The translations under genes and the position numbers were made by a program. Shown here piece by piece: positions 15,078 through 24,262 of a stretch of 64,000 bases of DNA. Origin of the DNA: Pseudomonas sp. Marseille-Q3773 (lineage in GTDB: Bacteria; Pseudomonadota; Gammaproteobacteria; Pseudomonadales; Pseudomonadaceae); contig NZ_OU745390.1 of assembly GCF_916618955.1 (NCBI RefSeq), positions 682,001-746,000 on the forward strand, written 5' to 3'. Each line of letters starts with the position of its first letter. Position 1 is the first letter of the stretch. The notes beneath the pieces were generated by a model that ran no database searches, had not been told where the DNA came from, and saw nothing but the letters and a program-made list of their open reading frames with translations.

Positions 15078-16249
15078 AATCATGTGCGGGTTGGCACTGA
15101 CGCAGAGATTGCAGGCCGCGCCGCCAAGTGGTCGCAGGCTGCCGCCACCAAGGTCATGCAAATCTCCGGCATGAACGCCATTGACGCCAGCAACCGCAGG
15201 GCGTTCGGCGCCACCATGATGGATGTCACCGGCGACCTCACTCGCCGGTTCGATTCCCTAGCAGCCCTGGAAGAGGGCGAACGCAAACTGATGCAGCAGC
15301 GCGGCATCACTGACCAGGACTGGTCGGTGTGGCGCCTGGCCCAGCCGGAAGACTGGCGCGGCGCGGGTGACCAGGTGCTGACCCCTGGCAGCATCTACCG
15401 CATTTCAGATGCTGCCCTGACCCCATTGGCAAAGCAGGTCGGGGTTTCCCCTACGCGCCTGCGAGAGCAGGCCGCTACCCGACTTCTGGGAATGGTGCTC
15501 GACGAAACCAACAGGGCGATCCCGGCGCCAGGCGCCCGTGAGCGCGCCTTCATGCACGGGAATAACCAGCGCGGCACCTGGAGCGGCGAGATCATGCGCA
15601 GCTTCTGGCAGTTCAAGTCGTTCCCAATCTCGATGATTTCGAAGCACTGGCGACGGGCCATGGCCCAGCAGACCGGATGGGGCAAGGCGGGATATGCCGC
15701 TGCCCTGTTCGCTACCGCCACGGTGCTTGGCGCAATCGCGACCCAAGTCAACGAAATCGCCTCTGGCCGTGACCCCAAGAACATGCTGGATGACGAACTG
15801 GGCGGCGTGCCAGGTCTGCGCTTCGGCCTGGCCTCGATGCTCAAGGGCGGCGCGCTGTCGCTGTACGGCGACTTCCTGTTCTCGAACACCACCCAGGGCG
15901 GCACCTCTGCGCTTGCAGCCTTCGGCGGCCCGTTGGCTGGCGACGTCGAGACGCTGCTCAACCTGCGCGGCGTTCTGCCGATGCGGCCATGGGCGACCGG
16001 GATGCTGATGTGATTGGCGCCAGGCTGATCCAGCTGGGTAAAGGTCATCTGCCGGGGGCAAACCTCTGGTACACCAAGGCCGCCACCGACCACATGATCT
16101 TCCTCCAGCTGCAGGAGTACTTCTCGCCTGGGTACCTGAACCGCATGCTGCGCCGTGCCCAGCGAGAGTTCGGCCAAAGCTACTGGTGGGAGCCTGGAGA
16201 GTCAGCGCCTACCAGGGCGCCAGACCTCGGTGCTGCTGCCGCGAACTGA
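15078..16249 (+). pseudogene. Fragment of a podovirus internal virion (DNA-ejection) protein
   Basis: The C-terminal part of a large phage protein, open from the junction just after 15076 (DNHVRVGTDAEIAGRAAKW) with no start codon of its own. It keeps QFKSFPISMISKHW and WGKAGYAAALFATATVLGAI in one frame up to a stop at 16013. The remainder (AAMGDRDADVIGARLIQLGK ... NLWYTKAATDHMIFLQLQEY, to 16249) is shifted by one base, so a single-nucleotide indel lies near 15970-15985. Such segments are typical of the ends of internal core proteins of T7-like and related temperate podoviruses. The gene has lost its 5' end and its frame. Confidence 0.65.
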
Positions 16250-16263
16250 CCCCCCTTTAAAAG

Positions 16264-16303
16264 CAAAAGCCCCAGGCGCTCGCAACGCCCGGGGCTTTTT
16301 GTT
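16264..16303 (+). terminator. Rho-independent terminator after the virion-protein fragment
   Basis: Stem aagccccaggcg / cgcccggggctt with one bulge, followed by ttttt. It lies 15 bases after the stop at 16249. Confidence 0.8.
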
Positions 16304-16371
16304 TCCACCCCATGCGCACCCATGAGGAAGACGTTCATGATGTTTACCTAACCAACCTGTTTGACCCAAGA

Positions 16372-16402
16372 GAGCCCCGCCAAGTGCGGGGCTTTCGCAT
16401 TT
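16372..16402 (+). terminator. Second terminator-like hairpin before the tail-fibre stub
   Basis: Stem agccccgc / gcggggct with a 5-base loop (caagt) followed by a modest T-rich tail (ttcgcattt). It lies between the virion fragment and the tail-fibre stub. Confidence 0.6.
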
Positions 16403-16417
16403 CTGGAGCATCGAAAA

Positions 16418-16516
16418 TTGACCGTATCTACCAGCGCCAGTGTTGTTGAGTACACGTCGGGCGGTCCGGCGTTCCCCATTCCCTACCGGTTTTTGACTGA
16501 TTCCGACACCCGGTAG
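16418..16516 (+). pseudogene. N-terminal stub of a phage tail fibre
   Basis: TTG at 16418 with GGAG nine bases upstream opens a 32-residue reading: LTVSTSASVVEYTSGGPAFP, then IPYRFLTDSDTR and stop. This is the N-terminal signature of T7-type tail-fibre/tubular-attachment proteins of Pseudomonas podoviruses, which normally continue for hundreds of residues. The stop after ~32 codons marks the right end of recognisable phage sequence. From here to 16615 (about 100 bases) nothing is recognised. Confidence 0.6.
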
Positions 16517-16615
16517 CCCGGGCAGGGTGGATTAGGGGGAAAGGCATAGTCTACCAATTTGCCCAGCCATGCGTCTTGACGAGTGATGGTCGGCCACTAA
16601 ATCCCCACCCCCAGC

Positions 16616-17485
16616 CTATTTCAGCGGAACGTAAACATCCGTCTCCCACTGCTCCACTGGTGTATCCGGATACACGCTCAAGTAATGAAAGAACAGCGGA
16701 TGGTCACGCAGCTCTTCATTACTCGACGGCAACCAGTCCCGATACAGCGGATAGATCGTCTCACCGATGTAGTCCGGCGAGCCACGATGGCGAACCACTG
16801 CACAGCGCCCCGCCGGTAGGGTCAGCTCATGCATGCCAAAATCATTGGGCAACAAGGCCCCGTCTATCTCCCCGCGAATCGCGAAGCGAAAATCCTGCGC
16901 CGGGGTGGTGTCCGGGTTGTCGTACGGAATGCCGAAGGTACGGCTGCTGGCCACCGGTGACTGGCCACTCTGCAGACGCCACTGCTGAAAACGCGCGACG
17001 CTGTCGCCGAGGCTGGCCGGCGCGCCGCGGTGTTCGAGCGCGGCCACACGGGTTTCGGCAAAGTCCACGATACGTATCTGCACGGTAATACTCCTGGATA
17101 ACTGGGGAACAACGAATACCGCACTCCAGGTGTGCCAGTTAGGGGCCTTGGCGAATGCGCTCGGCGTCATGCCGAAGGCCCGCCGGAATGCCCTGGCAAA
17201 GGCCTCGGGGCTTTCGAACCCGGCCGCCGACGCGGCCTCCAGTACCGAAGTGGCAGGCGAGGCGGCCAGCTGATGGGCCGCGCGCCGCAGCCGCATCAGT
17301 TGCACATAGCGCGAGACCGGCACGCCCATGTACGCCGAAAACTGCCGATGAAAGTGGAACGCCGAAAAGTGGGCGATCCGGCTCAAGGCGGCTACCGACA
17401 GGTCACCCTCAAGATGGCGGTCGATATAGGCAAGCACGGCCTCGAAGCGTTTGGCATAAGCATGGCCGTACGGTTGGTCAGTCAA
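16616..17485 (-). CDS. AraC-family regulator with C-terminal GyrI-like ligand-binding domain
   Basis: 289 residues from a TTG start at 17485 with GGAG about 10 bases upstream; the in-frame upstream extension overlaps the intergenic region and is not family-like. The N-terminal AraC DNA-binding domain (about 5-105) shows LSVAALSRIAHFSAFHFHRQ and ASAAGFESPEAFARAFRRAF. The C-terminal half (about 130-289) is a GyrI-like/SOUL-type small-molecule-binding domain (VAALEHRGAPASLGDSVARF, LPAGRCAVVRHRG). Members sense hydrophobic or cationic compounds. It lies downstream of arsC on the same strand; whether it belongs to that operon is unclear. Confidence 0.85.
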   Translation of the reverse strand: MTDQPYGHAYAKRFEAVLAYIDRHLEGDLSVAALSRIAHFSAFHFHRQFSAYMGVPVSRYVQLMRLRRAAHQLAASPATSVLEAASAAGFESPEAFARAFRRAFGMTPSAFAKAPNWHTWSAVFVVPQLSRSITVQIRIVDFAETRVAALEHRGAPASLGDSVARFQQWRLQSGQSPVASSRTFGIPYDNPDTTPAQDFRFAIRGEIDGALLPNDFGMHELTLPAGRCAVVRHRGSPDYIGETIYPLYRDWLPSSNEELRDHPLFFHYLSVYPDTPVEQWETDVYVPLK

Positions 17486-17585
17486 CGCAGGATGTCTCCG
17501 GGAAGTGCGGTGGGCGCTAGCATCCACCGTTTCGCCAGCATCGTGCCTAGCCGTGGTTGCTCTTTTTTTTAACACCCTCGGGAGT

Positions 17586-18056
17586 TCACAGTGCGCCGAT
17601 GCGATCCAGCTCTTTTTGCAACCCGTCGCGATCCAGCGAGGCAAACGGCAACGCGAAGAACGCTTCGCAGCGCTTTTGGATATGCGCCAGGGTAGCGCGG
17701 AAGGCGGCGTCGATCAGCGTTTCGTCACCCTGGACCTCGGACGGGTCCTCCAGCCCCCAATGGGTTTTCAGCGCGGCGCCGAAGTATACCGGGCAGGCTT
17801 CGCCGGCGGCGTTGTCGCAGACGGTGATGACGATGTCCGGCGGGTTGCCTGCGAAGGCATCGTTGCCCTTGCTGCTGAGGCCCTCGGTGGCTATGCCGGC
17901 GCGCTGCAGGGTGGTGAGGCTGCGTGGCAATACCTGCCCCCTGGGGAAACTGCCGGCGCTGATCGCCTCGAACCCTGCAGGCGCCATATGGTTGAACAGG
18001 GCTTCGGAAAGGATGCTGCGGCAACTATTGGCGGTGCACATGAACAGAACTCGCAT
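17586..18056 (-). CDS. arsC: Arsenate reductase, low-molecular-weight phosphatase type
   Basis: Reduces arsenate to arsenite for export by ArsB. 156 residues of the LMW-PTP type: the P-loop-like start MRVLFMCTANSCRSILSEAL (catalytic Cys in CxxNxCRS) and the second cysteine in VCDNAAGEACPVY. AGGAG sits 6 bases before the ATG at 18056. It follows arsB with 26 bases between and shares the arsR promoter. Confidence 0.92.
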   Translation of the reverse strand: MRVLFMCTANSCRSILSEALFNHMAPAGFEAISAGSFPRGQVLPRSLTTLQRAGIATEGLSSKGNDAFAGNPPDIVITVCDNAAGEACPVYFGAALKTHWGLEDPSEVQGDETLIDAAFRATLAHIQKRCEAFFALPFASLDRDGLQKELDRIGAL

Positions 18057-18082
18057 GGAAACTCCTCGCGTGGGGCGAAATA

Positions 18083-19366
18083 TCAGAGGCTCAGGCGCAA
18101 TGCCAGCGCCGACAGGGTGATCAGCAGCACGGGCAGGGTCAGCAAAATGCCGACCTTGAAGTAATACCCCCAGGTGATACGCACTCCCTTGCGTTCCAGT
18201 ACATGCAACCACAGCAGCGTGGCGAGGCTGCCGATCGGGGTGATCTTAGGGCCGAGGTCACAGCCGATGACGTTGGCGTAGACCATGGCCTCACGCACCA
18301 GCCCCTCGGCGCCACTGCCCTGGATCGACAGGGCGCCGACCAGCACGCTGGGCATGTTGTTCATCACCGATGACAGCAGCGCCGACAGCAGGCCGGTGCC
18401 GATGGCGGCGCCCCACACCCCATGCTCGGCAAAGCGCTCGAGCAGGTGGCTCAGGAAGTCGGTAAGGCCGGCGTTCTTCAGGCCGTACACCACCAGGTAC
18501 ATGCCAAGGGAAAAGATCACCACCTGCCACGGCGCTTCGCGCAGCACGCGGCGGGTGGAAATTCGGTGGCCGCGGGCGGCGACCGCGAACAGCAATGCGG
18601 CACACACGGCCGCGACCGCACTGATCGGGATACCGAGCGGCTCCAGGGCGAACAGGCCGACCAGCAGGACCAGCAGGGTCCACCAGCCCACCACGAACGT
18701 CGCCTGGTCGCGAATCGCCGCCCGTGGCACTTGCAAGGCCTCGACGGCGTACTGTTTCGGCAGGTCGCGACGGAAGTACAGGAACAGCACCAGCAAGGTG
18801 GCGGCCACGCTCGCCAGGTTCACTGGCACCATTACCGAGGCGTACTCGGCGAACCCCAGCCCGAAGTAGTCGGCGGATACGATGTTCACCAGGTTGGACA
18901 CCACCAGCGGCAGGCTGGCGGTGTCGGCGATGAAGCCCGCAGCCATGACGAATGCCAGCGTGGCTGCCGGCGAGAAGCGCAAGGCCATCAGCATCGACAT
19001 GACGATGGGGGTGAGGATCAGTGCCGCGCCATCGTTGGCGAACAGCGCCGATACCGCTGCGCCCAGCAGTACGCAGAAGGCGAACAAGCGGTAGCCGCTG
19101 CCCTTGGCCCAGCGCGCCACATGCAGCGCCGCCCACGCGAAGAAACCGGCTTCGTCCAGCAGCAGGCTGATGATGATGACGGCGATGAAGGTGGCGGTGG
19201 CGTTCCAGACGATGGCCCACACGGTCGGTATGTCGCCCAGCGACACTGCACCGGCCGCCAGCGCGATCAGCGCGCCGAGCGCGGCGCTCCAGCCGACGCC
19301 AAGGCCCTTGGGTTGCCAGATGACCAGGATGAGGGTGAACAGAAAAACACTGAGTGCGACTAGCAT
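18083..19366 (-). CDS. arsB: Arsenite efflux permease ArsB
   Basis: Inner-membrane arsenite/antimonite exporter. 427 residues, the usual ArsB length, with about 12 hydrophobic segments and conserved loops [32 protein letters not shown] and [20 protein letters not shown]. The start at 19366 ([10 protein letters not shown]) matches the family; an ATG 18 bases upstream is possible. Second gene of arsRBC; no arsA is present, so export would be driven by the proton motive force. Confidence 0.93.
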   Translation of the reverse strand: MLVALSVFLFTLILVIWQPKGLGVGWSAALGALIALAAGAVSLGDIPTVWAIVWNATATFIAVIIISLLLDEAGFFAWAALHVARWAKGSGYRLFAFCVLLGAAVSALFANDGAALILTPIVMSMLMALRFSPAATLAFVMAAGFIADTASLPLVVSNLVNIVSADYFGLGFAEYASVMVPVNLASVAATLLVLFLYFRRDLPKQYAVEALQVPRAAIRDQATFVVGWWTLLVLLVGLFALEPLGIPISAVAAVCAALLFAVAARGHRISTRRVLREAPWQVVIFSLGMYLVVYGLKNAGLTDFLSHLLERFAEHGVWGAAIGTGLLSALLSSVMNNMPSVLVGALSIQGSGAEGLVREAMVYANVIGCDLGPKITPIGSLATLLWLHVLERKGVRITWGYYFKVGILLTLPVLLITLSALALRLSL

Positions 19367-19389
19367 GGCAGGCTCGTTAGGCATTGGAT

Positions 19390-19737
19390 TCAGCAGCAGG
19401 CGCTGGTTCGGACAGGGCGACCGTCCATGTTCTGCAGGCGCTCGGTGTTGGCTTGCAGCCATTGGGCGTTGGCTTTCAGGGTCACCTGCAGCAGCTCGAT
19501 GGCCCAGCCAGGCAGGGCCGGGTTGAGGCGGTAATACACCCATTGGCCCTGGCGGCGGTCCAGCAGCAGGCCATTGCTACGCAGTTGCGCCAGGTGCCGG
19601 CTGATCTTCGGCTGGCTGTCGCCCAGGGCGCACACCAGTTCGCACACGCAAAGCTCGCCGAGACTGGCGATCAGCAGGGTTGCGCGCGCGCGGGTTTCGT
19701 CGGCCAGGCTTTTGAAGAGTTCTGGAGGACTGATCAT
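19390..19737 (-). CDS. arsR: Arsenical resistance repressor ArsR
   Basis: 115 residues of the ArsR/SmtB winged-helix family. The metalloid-binding ELCVCEL motif lies in the recognition region, followed by [20 protein letters not shown] (DNA-recognition helix) and [11 protein letters not shown] (wing). The start at 19737 ([11 protein letters not shown]) is chosen because homologues begin there; two further in-frame ATGs lie upstream inside the operator. Autoregulation through the inverted repeat at 19751-19786 is expected. Confidence 0.92.
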   Translation of the reverse strand: MISPPELFKSLADETRARATLLIASLGELCVCELVCALGDSQPKISRHLAQLRSNGLLLDRRQGQWVYYRLNPALPGWAIELLQVTLKANAQWLQANTERLQNMDGRPVRTSACC

Positions 19738-19750
19738 GCTGGGGCTCATC

Positions 19751-19786
19751 ACATATGGATAGGCGAATATACGAATTTCCATATGT
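19751..19786. promoter_or_regulatory. Probable ArsR operator: inverted repeat ACATATGGA-N18-TCCATATGT
   Basis: Perfect 9-bp arms at 19751-19759 and 19778-19786, just upstream of the arsR start. The position and symmetry fit an operator of the dimeric ArsR repressor, although the arms are spaced wider than in classical ars sites. Confidence 0.55.
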
Positions 19787-19867
19787 CTTGCGCAAGTGTC
19801 GGCTAGCCCGCGAGCCAGGCGGATTGCAAGGGCGATATCACCGTCATGAAGGCGAGCGGGCTTGACT

Positions 19868-19919
19868 CGTGAAATTTTTGATGTATTTTTTCATGAAAAA
19901 TAACACTAAAAAATTCACG
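19868..19919. promoter_or_regulatory. Palindromic operator/promoter region of the first XRE-cupin regulator
   Basis: Contains the perfect 14-bp palindrome TTTTTCATGAAAAA (19887-19900), flanked by inverted arms CGTGAA (19868-19873) and TTCACG (19914-19919). It ends 13 bases before the regulator start. Very AT-rich, so it doubles as promoter DNA. An autoregulatory site is inferred. Confidence 0.45.
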
Positions 19920-19932
19920 GCAGTCCGAATCG

Positions 19933-20487
19933 ATGAAGATGCACGAAGAGGTTGAAGCCCTCGCGATCCTTATTCACGACCTGCGCAAATTCAAGAACCT
20001 GACCCTGGGCGAGCTGGCCGCGCGGATCAACCGCTCGGTGGGCTTCCTGTCCCAGGTCGAGCGTGGGGTTTCGCGCCCGAGCGTGGCCGATCTCACCGCC
20101 ATCAGCGAAGCACTCGGCGTCTCCACCGCGTACTTCTACAACCTGAGCAAGCCCCGTGGCATCAGCTGGGTCACGCGCCCTCACGAACGGCGCACGTTGT
20201 ACCTGGAATCGGGTATCACCGACGTATTGGCTTCGCCGGGCATCAGCGGTGCATTTGCCATGCTCGACAGCCATCTCGAGCCCGGCGCCTGCAGTGGCGA
20301 GCCGTACCTGACCGACCGTTCCGAGCAGGGCTGTTTCGTGCTCGAAGGCGAACTCACGGTGTGGCTGGACGACGGCGACGCCGTGACTTTACAGGCCAAC
20401 GACTGCTTCCAGCTGCAACCCCACGCGCAGTTCCGTTACGCCAACCTGACGGCAACCACCACCCGTGTGCTCTGGGTCTTCAACTGA
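19933..20487 (+). CDS. XRE-cupin (PuuR-like) regulator, copy 1
   Basis: 184 residues. N-terminal helix-turn-helix (about 10-70; LGELAARINRSVGFLSQVER) and C-terminal cupin (about 105-184; GCFVLEGELTVWLDDG, then FRYANLTATTTRVLWVFN). PuuR-like regulators of this build repress polyamine catabolism and respond to putrescine-type ligands. It lies 27 bases upstream of the puuA-like gene on the same strand and is near-identical in layout to the regulator at 24263-24817, so the two bracket the operon. Confidence 0.85.
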   Translation: MKMHEEVEALAILIHDLRKFKNLTLGELAARINRSVGFLSQVERGVSRPSVADLTAISEALGVSTAYFYNLSKPRGISWVTRPHERRTLYLESGITDVLASPGISGAFAMLDSHLEPGACSGEPYLTDRSEQGCFVLEGELTVWLDDGDAVTLQANDCFQLQPHAQFRYANLTATTTRVLWVFN

Positions 20488-20514
20488 ATTCGTTCACCTC
20501 ACAAGGACAAGAAG

Positions 20515-21861
20515 ATGAGTGTCATCTTTCCGGATCTGCTGACAGAAGTGCGCGCATTTCGCGCCAGATACCCAGAAATACGTTATGTCGACCTGATTGC
20601 GCTGGATATCCCCGGGCACTTCTACGGCAAGCGCTACCCCATGGACATGCTGGAGAAGGTGGCCGCCGGCACGCCGTTGAAACTGCCGCAGAACTGTGTA
20701 TTGTTGGGCACCCAGGGCGGCCTGTACCCGATCGGTGACTACTGCTTCGCCGATGGCGACCCGGATGCCGTCCGGCGCCTGGTGCCGGGTACCTTGAAGC
20801 CGGTGCGTTGGGAGCAACAAGTGATCGCGCAGATGCTGATCACCTCCGACGGCACCGCCAGGCCGATCGAATTCGAGCCCCGTGAGGTGCTGGCCCGCGT
20901 GCTGCAGCGCCTGGCCAGGCGCGGCATCCATCCGGTGGTGGCCTTCGAGCTGGAGTTCTACCTGTTCGACCGCCAGCTGGCCAACGGCCTGCCGCAGTAC
21001 CCGCGCGACACCGCGAGCGGCGACCCGGACGACCAGCCGAACATGCACATCGAGCGGCTGTCGCGCTTTGCCTCGGTGCTGCATGAGATGGTCGACGTTG
21101 CCAACGAGCAAGGCGTGCCGGCGAACGTGATCACCGCCGAGCTGGGCCCGGGTCAGTTCGAGATCAACTTCTCCCACAGCGACGATGCCCTGAGCGCAGC
21201 CGACTGGTCGGCACTGTTCTGCCGCAGCACGCGTGGTGTGGCGATGAAACACGGCTATCGGGCCAGCTTCATGAGCAAGCCGTACCTGGACGCGCCGGGC
21301 AGCGGCATGCATGTGCACGTCAGCCTGTACGACGGCGCCGGCAACAACATCCTGGCGGGCGCCGAGCAGCGCAAGCTGCGCCACGCCGTGGCAGGCTGCC
21401 TGGAGCTGCTGCCCCACTGCATGCCGATCTTCGCCCCCAACCACAATGCCTACCGTCGCTACGGCGCGATGGTCAATGCGGCGAGCAAGGCCAGCTGGGG
21501 CTTCGAAGATCGCGATGCGTGCATTCGCATCCCCGAGTCCGACCCGCGCAACCTGCGCATCGAACACCGCCTTGCCGGCGCCGATGCCAACCCGTACCTG
21601 GTGCTGGCGGCCATTCTGACCGGCATGGAGCATGGCCTGGACCAGGGCCTCGAGCCCATCGCCCCGCTGAACGACAACCGCCAGAGTGGCATCGATTTCC
21701 CCAAGGAGGCGTTCAGTGCGCTGGCCGCCATGCGCCATCACCCGGTAGTCAACCAAGGCCTGGGCAGTGAGTTCGTGATGGTCTATTGCGAAAACAAGTA
21801 CCAGGAGCAACAGGACTTCATGCGCCACATCGATGCCCGCGAATACCGCTGGTTCCTGTAG
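20515..21861 (+). CDS. Glutamine synthetase family, gamma-glutamylpolyamine synthetase-like (PuuA-like)
   Basis: 448 residues with the glutamine synthetase fold: EFELEFYLFD (metal-binding), AELGPGQFEINF, GSGMHVHVSLYD, NAYRR and RIEHRLAGADANPYL. It is shorter in the N-terminal domain and adjoins PuuD- and SpuC-type genes, which marks it as a gamma-glutamylation enzyme rather than the housekeeping GlnA. The substrate is probably putrescine or a related amine; the exact one cannot be read from sequence. AAGGAC precedes the ATG. Confidence 0.85.
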   Translation: MSVIFPDLLTEVRAFRARYPEIRYVDLIALDIPGHFYGKRYPMDMLEKVAAGTPLKLPQNCVLLGTQGGLYPIGDYCFADGDPDAVRRLVPGTLKPVRWEQQVIAQMLITSDGTARPIEFEPREVLARVLQRLARRGIHPVVAFELEFYLFDRQLANGLPQYPRDTASGDPDDQPNMHIERLSRFASVLHEMVDVANEQGVPANVITAELGPGQFEINFSHSDDALSAADWSALFCRSTRGVAMKHGYRASFMSKPYLDAPGSGMHVHVSLYDGAGNNILAGAEQRKLRHAVAGCLELLPHCMPIFAPNHNAYRRYGAMVNAASKASWGFEDRDACIRIPESDPRNLRIEHRLAGADANPYLVLAAILTGMEHGLDQGLEPIAPLNDNRQSGIDFPKEAFSALAAMRHHPVVNQGLGSEFVMVYCENKYQEQQDFMRHIDAREYRWFL

Positions 21862-21936
21862 CGACCTGGGCTCCTGCGAGCCCTCTCTTTCCAGCGTTTC
21901 AATACAACGCGCAACATGGATTTGCCGGAGGAAGAT

Positions 21937-22710
21937 ATGCCACGTGTGCCCGTGATCGGCATTACCGCATGCACCCGCGTGATCGAGCAGCATGCCACCC
22001 AGACCATCAGCGAGAAGTACGCACGGGCGGCGGCCAAGGCGGCGTGCGGGTTGCCGATCGTGATACCCAGCCTCGCCGAGCTGATTGATAGCGCCGATAT
22101 CCTCGACGTGGTGGATGGGCTGATTTTCACCGGTTCGCCGTCCAACATCGAACCGTTCCACTACCAGGGCCCGGCCAGTGCCGCGGGCACCCATCACGAT
22201 CCGCTGCGGGATGCCACCACCTTGCCGCTGATGCGTGCGGCCATTGCCGCCGGGGTGCCGGTGCTTGGCATCTGCCGCGGCTTTCAGGAAATGAACGTGG
22301 CGCTGGGCGGCAGCCTGCACCAGAACGTCCACGAGACCGGGCTGTTCATGGACCACCGCGAAGGCAAGGGCGAGCCCATCGAGAAGCAGTATGGCCCGCG
22401 CCACGCGCTGCATGTCGAACCCGGCGGCATGCTCGAGCGCATGGGGTTGCCGGCGCTCATCGAGGTCAACTCTATCCACGGCCAGGGCATCGATGTTCTG
22501 GCCCCCGGGCTGCGGGTGGAAGCGCTGGCACCCGATGGTCTGGTCGAAGCGATATCGGTGGAGCACAGCAAGGGGTTTGCCTTGGCCGTGCAATGGCACC
22601 CGGAGTTCCAGGTCATGGACAACCCGCACTACCTGACCATCTTCCAGACCTTCGGCAAGGCCTGCCGGCAACGTTCGGTGCTGCGTCAGAAGCTGATGCT
22701 GTCCGCTTGA
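21937..22710 (+). CDS. Class I glutamine amidotransferase, gamma-glutamyl-GABA hydrolase-like (PuuD-like)
   Basis: 257 residues. The nucleophile elbow [20 protein letters not shown] contains the catalytic Cys, and the His-Glu partners are in [11 protein letters not shown]. PuuD-type enzymes release glutamate from gamma-glutamyl-GABA in the gamma-glutamyl putrescine route. The start at 21937 ([10 protein letters not shown]) has GGAGGAAG directly upstream; an ATG 21 bases earlier is less well placed. It sits 75 bases after the synthetase. Confidence 0.85.
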   Translation: MPRVPVIGITACTRVIEQHATQTISEKYARAAAKAACGLPIVIPSLAELIDSADILDVVDGLIFTGSPSNIEPFHYQGPASAAGTHHDPLRDATTLPLMRAAIAAGVPVLGICRGFQEMNVALGGSLHQNVHETGLFMDHREGKGEPIEKQYGPRHALHVEPGGMLERMGLPALIEVNSIHGQGIDVLAPGLRVEALAPDGLVEAISVEHSKGFALAVQWHPEFQVMDNPHYLTIFQTFGKACRQRSVLRQKLMLSA

Positions 22711-22778
22711 ATACGGCCGTTCGCAACCTACAAAAAATACGGCGCAGCCCGGCTGCGCAAGCAGATGGAGTGAAACCA

Positions 22779-24137
22779 ATGAGTGAACAGAATTCCCGCA
22801 CCCTGGCCTGGCAGGCGATGAGCCGCGACCATCACCTGGCGCCGTTCAGCGACGTGAAGCAACTGGCCGAGAAAGGCCCGCGCATCATCACTTCGGCCAA
22901 GGGCGTGTACCTCTGGGACAGCGAAGGCAACCAGATACTCGATGGCATGGCCGGCCTGTGGTGCGTGGCGGTCGGCTATGGCCGTGATGAGCTGGCCGAG
23001 GTCGCCAGCCGGCAGATGAAGCAGTTGCCGTATTACAACCTGTTCTTCCAGACCGCGCACCCGCCGGCGCTGGAACTGGCCAAGGCCATCGCCGATGTTG
23101 CCCCGCCAGGCATGAACCATGTGTTCTTCACCGGCTCCGGCTCTGAAGGCAACGACACCGTGCTGCGTATGGTCCGCCATTACTGGGCGATCAAGGGCCA
23201 GAAGCAGAAGAAAGTGATCATCGGCCGCATCAATGGCTACCACGGTTCCACAGTGGCCGGTGCGGGCCTGGGTGGCATGAGCGGCATGCACCAGCAGGGT
23301 GGGCTGATCCCGGATATCGTGCATATCCCGCAGCCGTACTGGTATGGCGAAGGCGGCGACATGACCGAGGCCGAGTTTGGCGTGTGGGCGGCCGAGCAGC
23401 TGGAGAAGAAGATCCTCGAGGTTGGCGTGAACCACGTCGCTGCCTTCATCGCCGAACCGATCCAGGGCGCCGGCGGCGTGATCATTCCACCGCAGACCTA
23501 CTGGCCGAAGGTCAAGGAGATCCTCGCCCGCTACGACATCCTGTTCGTCGCCGACGAGGTGATCTGCGGCTTCGGCCGAACCGGTGAGTGGTTCGGCAGC
23601 GACTATTACGGCCTCAAGCCCGACCTGATGACCATCGCCAAGGGCCTCACCTCCGGCTACATCCCGATGGGCGGGGTGATCGTGCGTGATGAAGTGGCCA
23701 AGGTGATCAGCGAAGGCGGCGACTTCAACCACGGCTTCACCTATTCCGGCCACCCGGTGGCGGCTGCGGTGGGCCTGGAGAACCTGCGCATCCTGCGCGA
23801 CGAGCAGATTATCGAGCAGGTGCGCGGGCAGACCGCACCTTACCTGCAGCAACGCCTGCGCGAGCTGGCCGACCACCCGCTGGTGGGCGAGGTGCGCGGC
23901 CTGGGCATGCTCGGTGCGATCGAGCTGGTGCAGGACAAGGCCACCCGCGCCCGTTATCAGGGCAAAGGCGTTGGCATGATCTGCCGCCAGCACTGCTTCG
24001 ACAATGGCCTGATCATGCGCGCTGTCGGCGATACCATGATCATCGCGCCACCGCTGGTGATCAGCATGGCGGAAATCGACGAACTGGTGGAAAAGGCCCG
24101 CAAGTGCCTGGACCTGACGTACGAGGCTGTTCGTTAA
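22779..24137 (+). CDS. Polyamine:pyruvate aminotransferase (SpuC-like)
   Basis: 452 residues, class III PLP aminotransferase. PLP-binding features include [49 protein letters not shown] and the Schiff-base Lys in [15 protein letters not shown]. The closest known type is SpuC, which transaminates putrescine and related amines to pyruvate. GGAG precedes the ATG. It ends the cluster before a terminator, and P. putida-type genomes have more than one such paralogue. Confidence 0.88.
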   Translation: MSEQNSRTLAWQAMSRDHHLAPFSDVKQLAEKGPRIITSAKGVYLWDSEGNQILDGMAGLWCVAVGYGRDELAEVASRQMKQLPYYNLFFQTAHPPALELAKAIADVAPPGMNHVFFTGSGSEGNDTVLRMVRHYWAIKGQKQKKVIIGRINGYHGSTVAGAGLGGMSGMHQQGGLIPDIVHIPQPYWYGEGGDMTEAEFGVWAAEQLEKKILEVGVNHVAAFIAEPIQGAGGVIIPPQTYWPKVKEILARYDILFVADEVICGFGRTGEWFGSDYYGLKPDLMTIAKGLTSGYIPMGGVIVRDEVAKVISEGGDFNHGFTYSGHPVAAAVGLENLRILRDEQIIEQVRGQTAPYLQQRLRELADHPLVGEVRGLGMLGAIELVQDKATRARYQGKGVGMICRQHCFDNGLIMRAVGDTMIIAPPLVISMAEIDELVEKARKCLDLTYEAVR

Positions 24138-24156
24138 ACGCCAGCCAGGGCCATCC

Positions 24157-24180
24157 GGGGCCGCAAGGCGGCCCCGATCT
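24157..24180 (+). terminator. Terminator-like hairpin after the aminotransferase gene
   Basis: Stem ggggccgc / gcggcccc around aag, 20 bases after the stop. The following T-tract is weak. Confidence 0.55.
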
Positions 24181-24262
24181 GCCCACCTGAAACCTTGCTT
24201 TGTGCAATGAATCCTGTACTTTTCAGGGCATCAATTTCCCTGTCCGATAGTCGCGATTCAAC

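Larger units (their letters stand above)
9120..16520. mobile_element. Decayed temperate prophage integrated at the 5' end of dusA
   Basis: About 7.4 kb of lower-GC DNA. Contents in order: attachment region, dusA-type integrase remnant, truncated phage gene, 212-residue phage protein, left operator cluster, Rap1a-like gene, CI repressor, right operators, Cro, a small coupled ORF, a frameshifted gene, a 113-residue protein, an AT-rich two-TM cargo gene, a fragment of a podovirus internal virion protein and a tail-fibre stub. Terminase, portal, capsid, replication and lysis genes are absent. The left boundary lies within the first dusA codons. The right boundary lies before 16616 but no second copy of the att core could be found, so its coordinate is approximate. 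Confidence 0.85.

Noticed and set aside
16517..16615. attR, a second copy of the dusA 5' core at the right end of the prophage
   Set aside because: No stretch resembling the dusA core (catcatcggtgcaacag) was found between the tail-fibre stub and the AraC gene.
20494..22779. A 761-codon open frame antisense to the puuA/puuD-like genes
   Set aside because: Antisense shadow with His/Gln/Val-rich composition typical of reversed coding strands.
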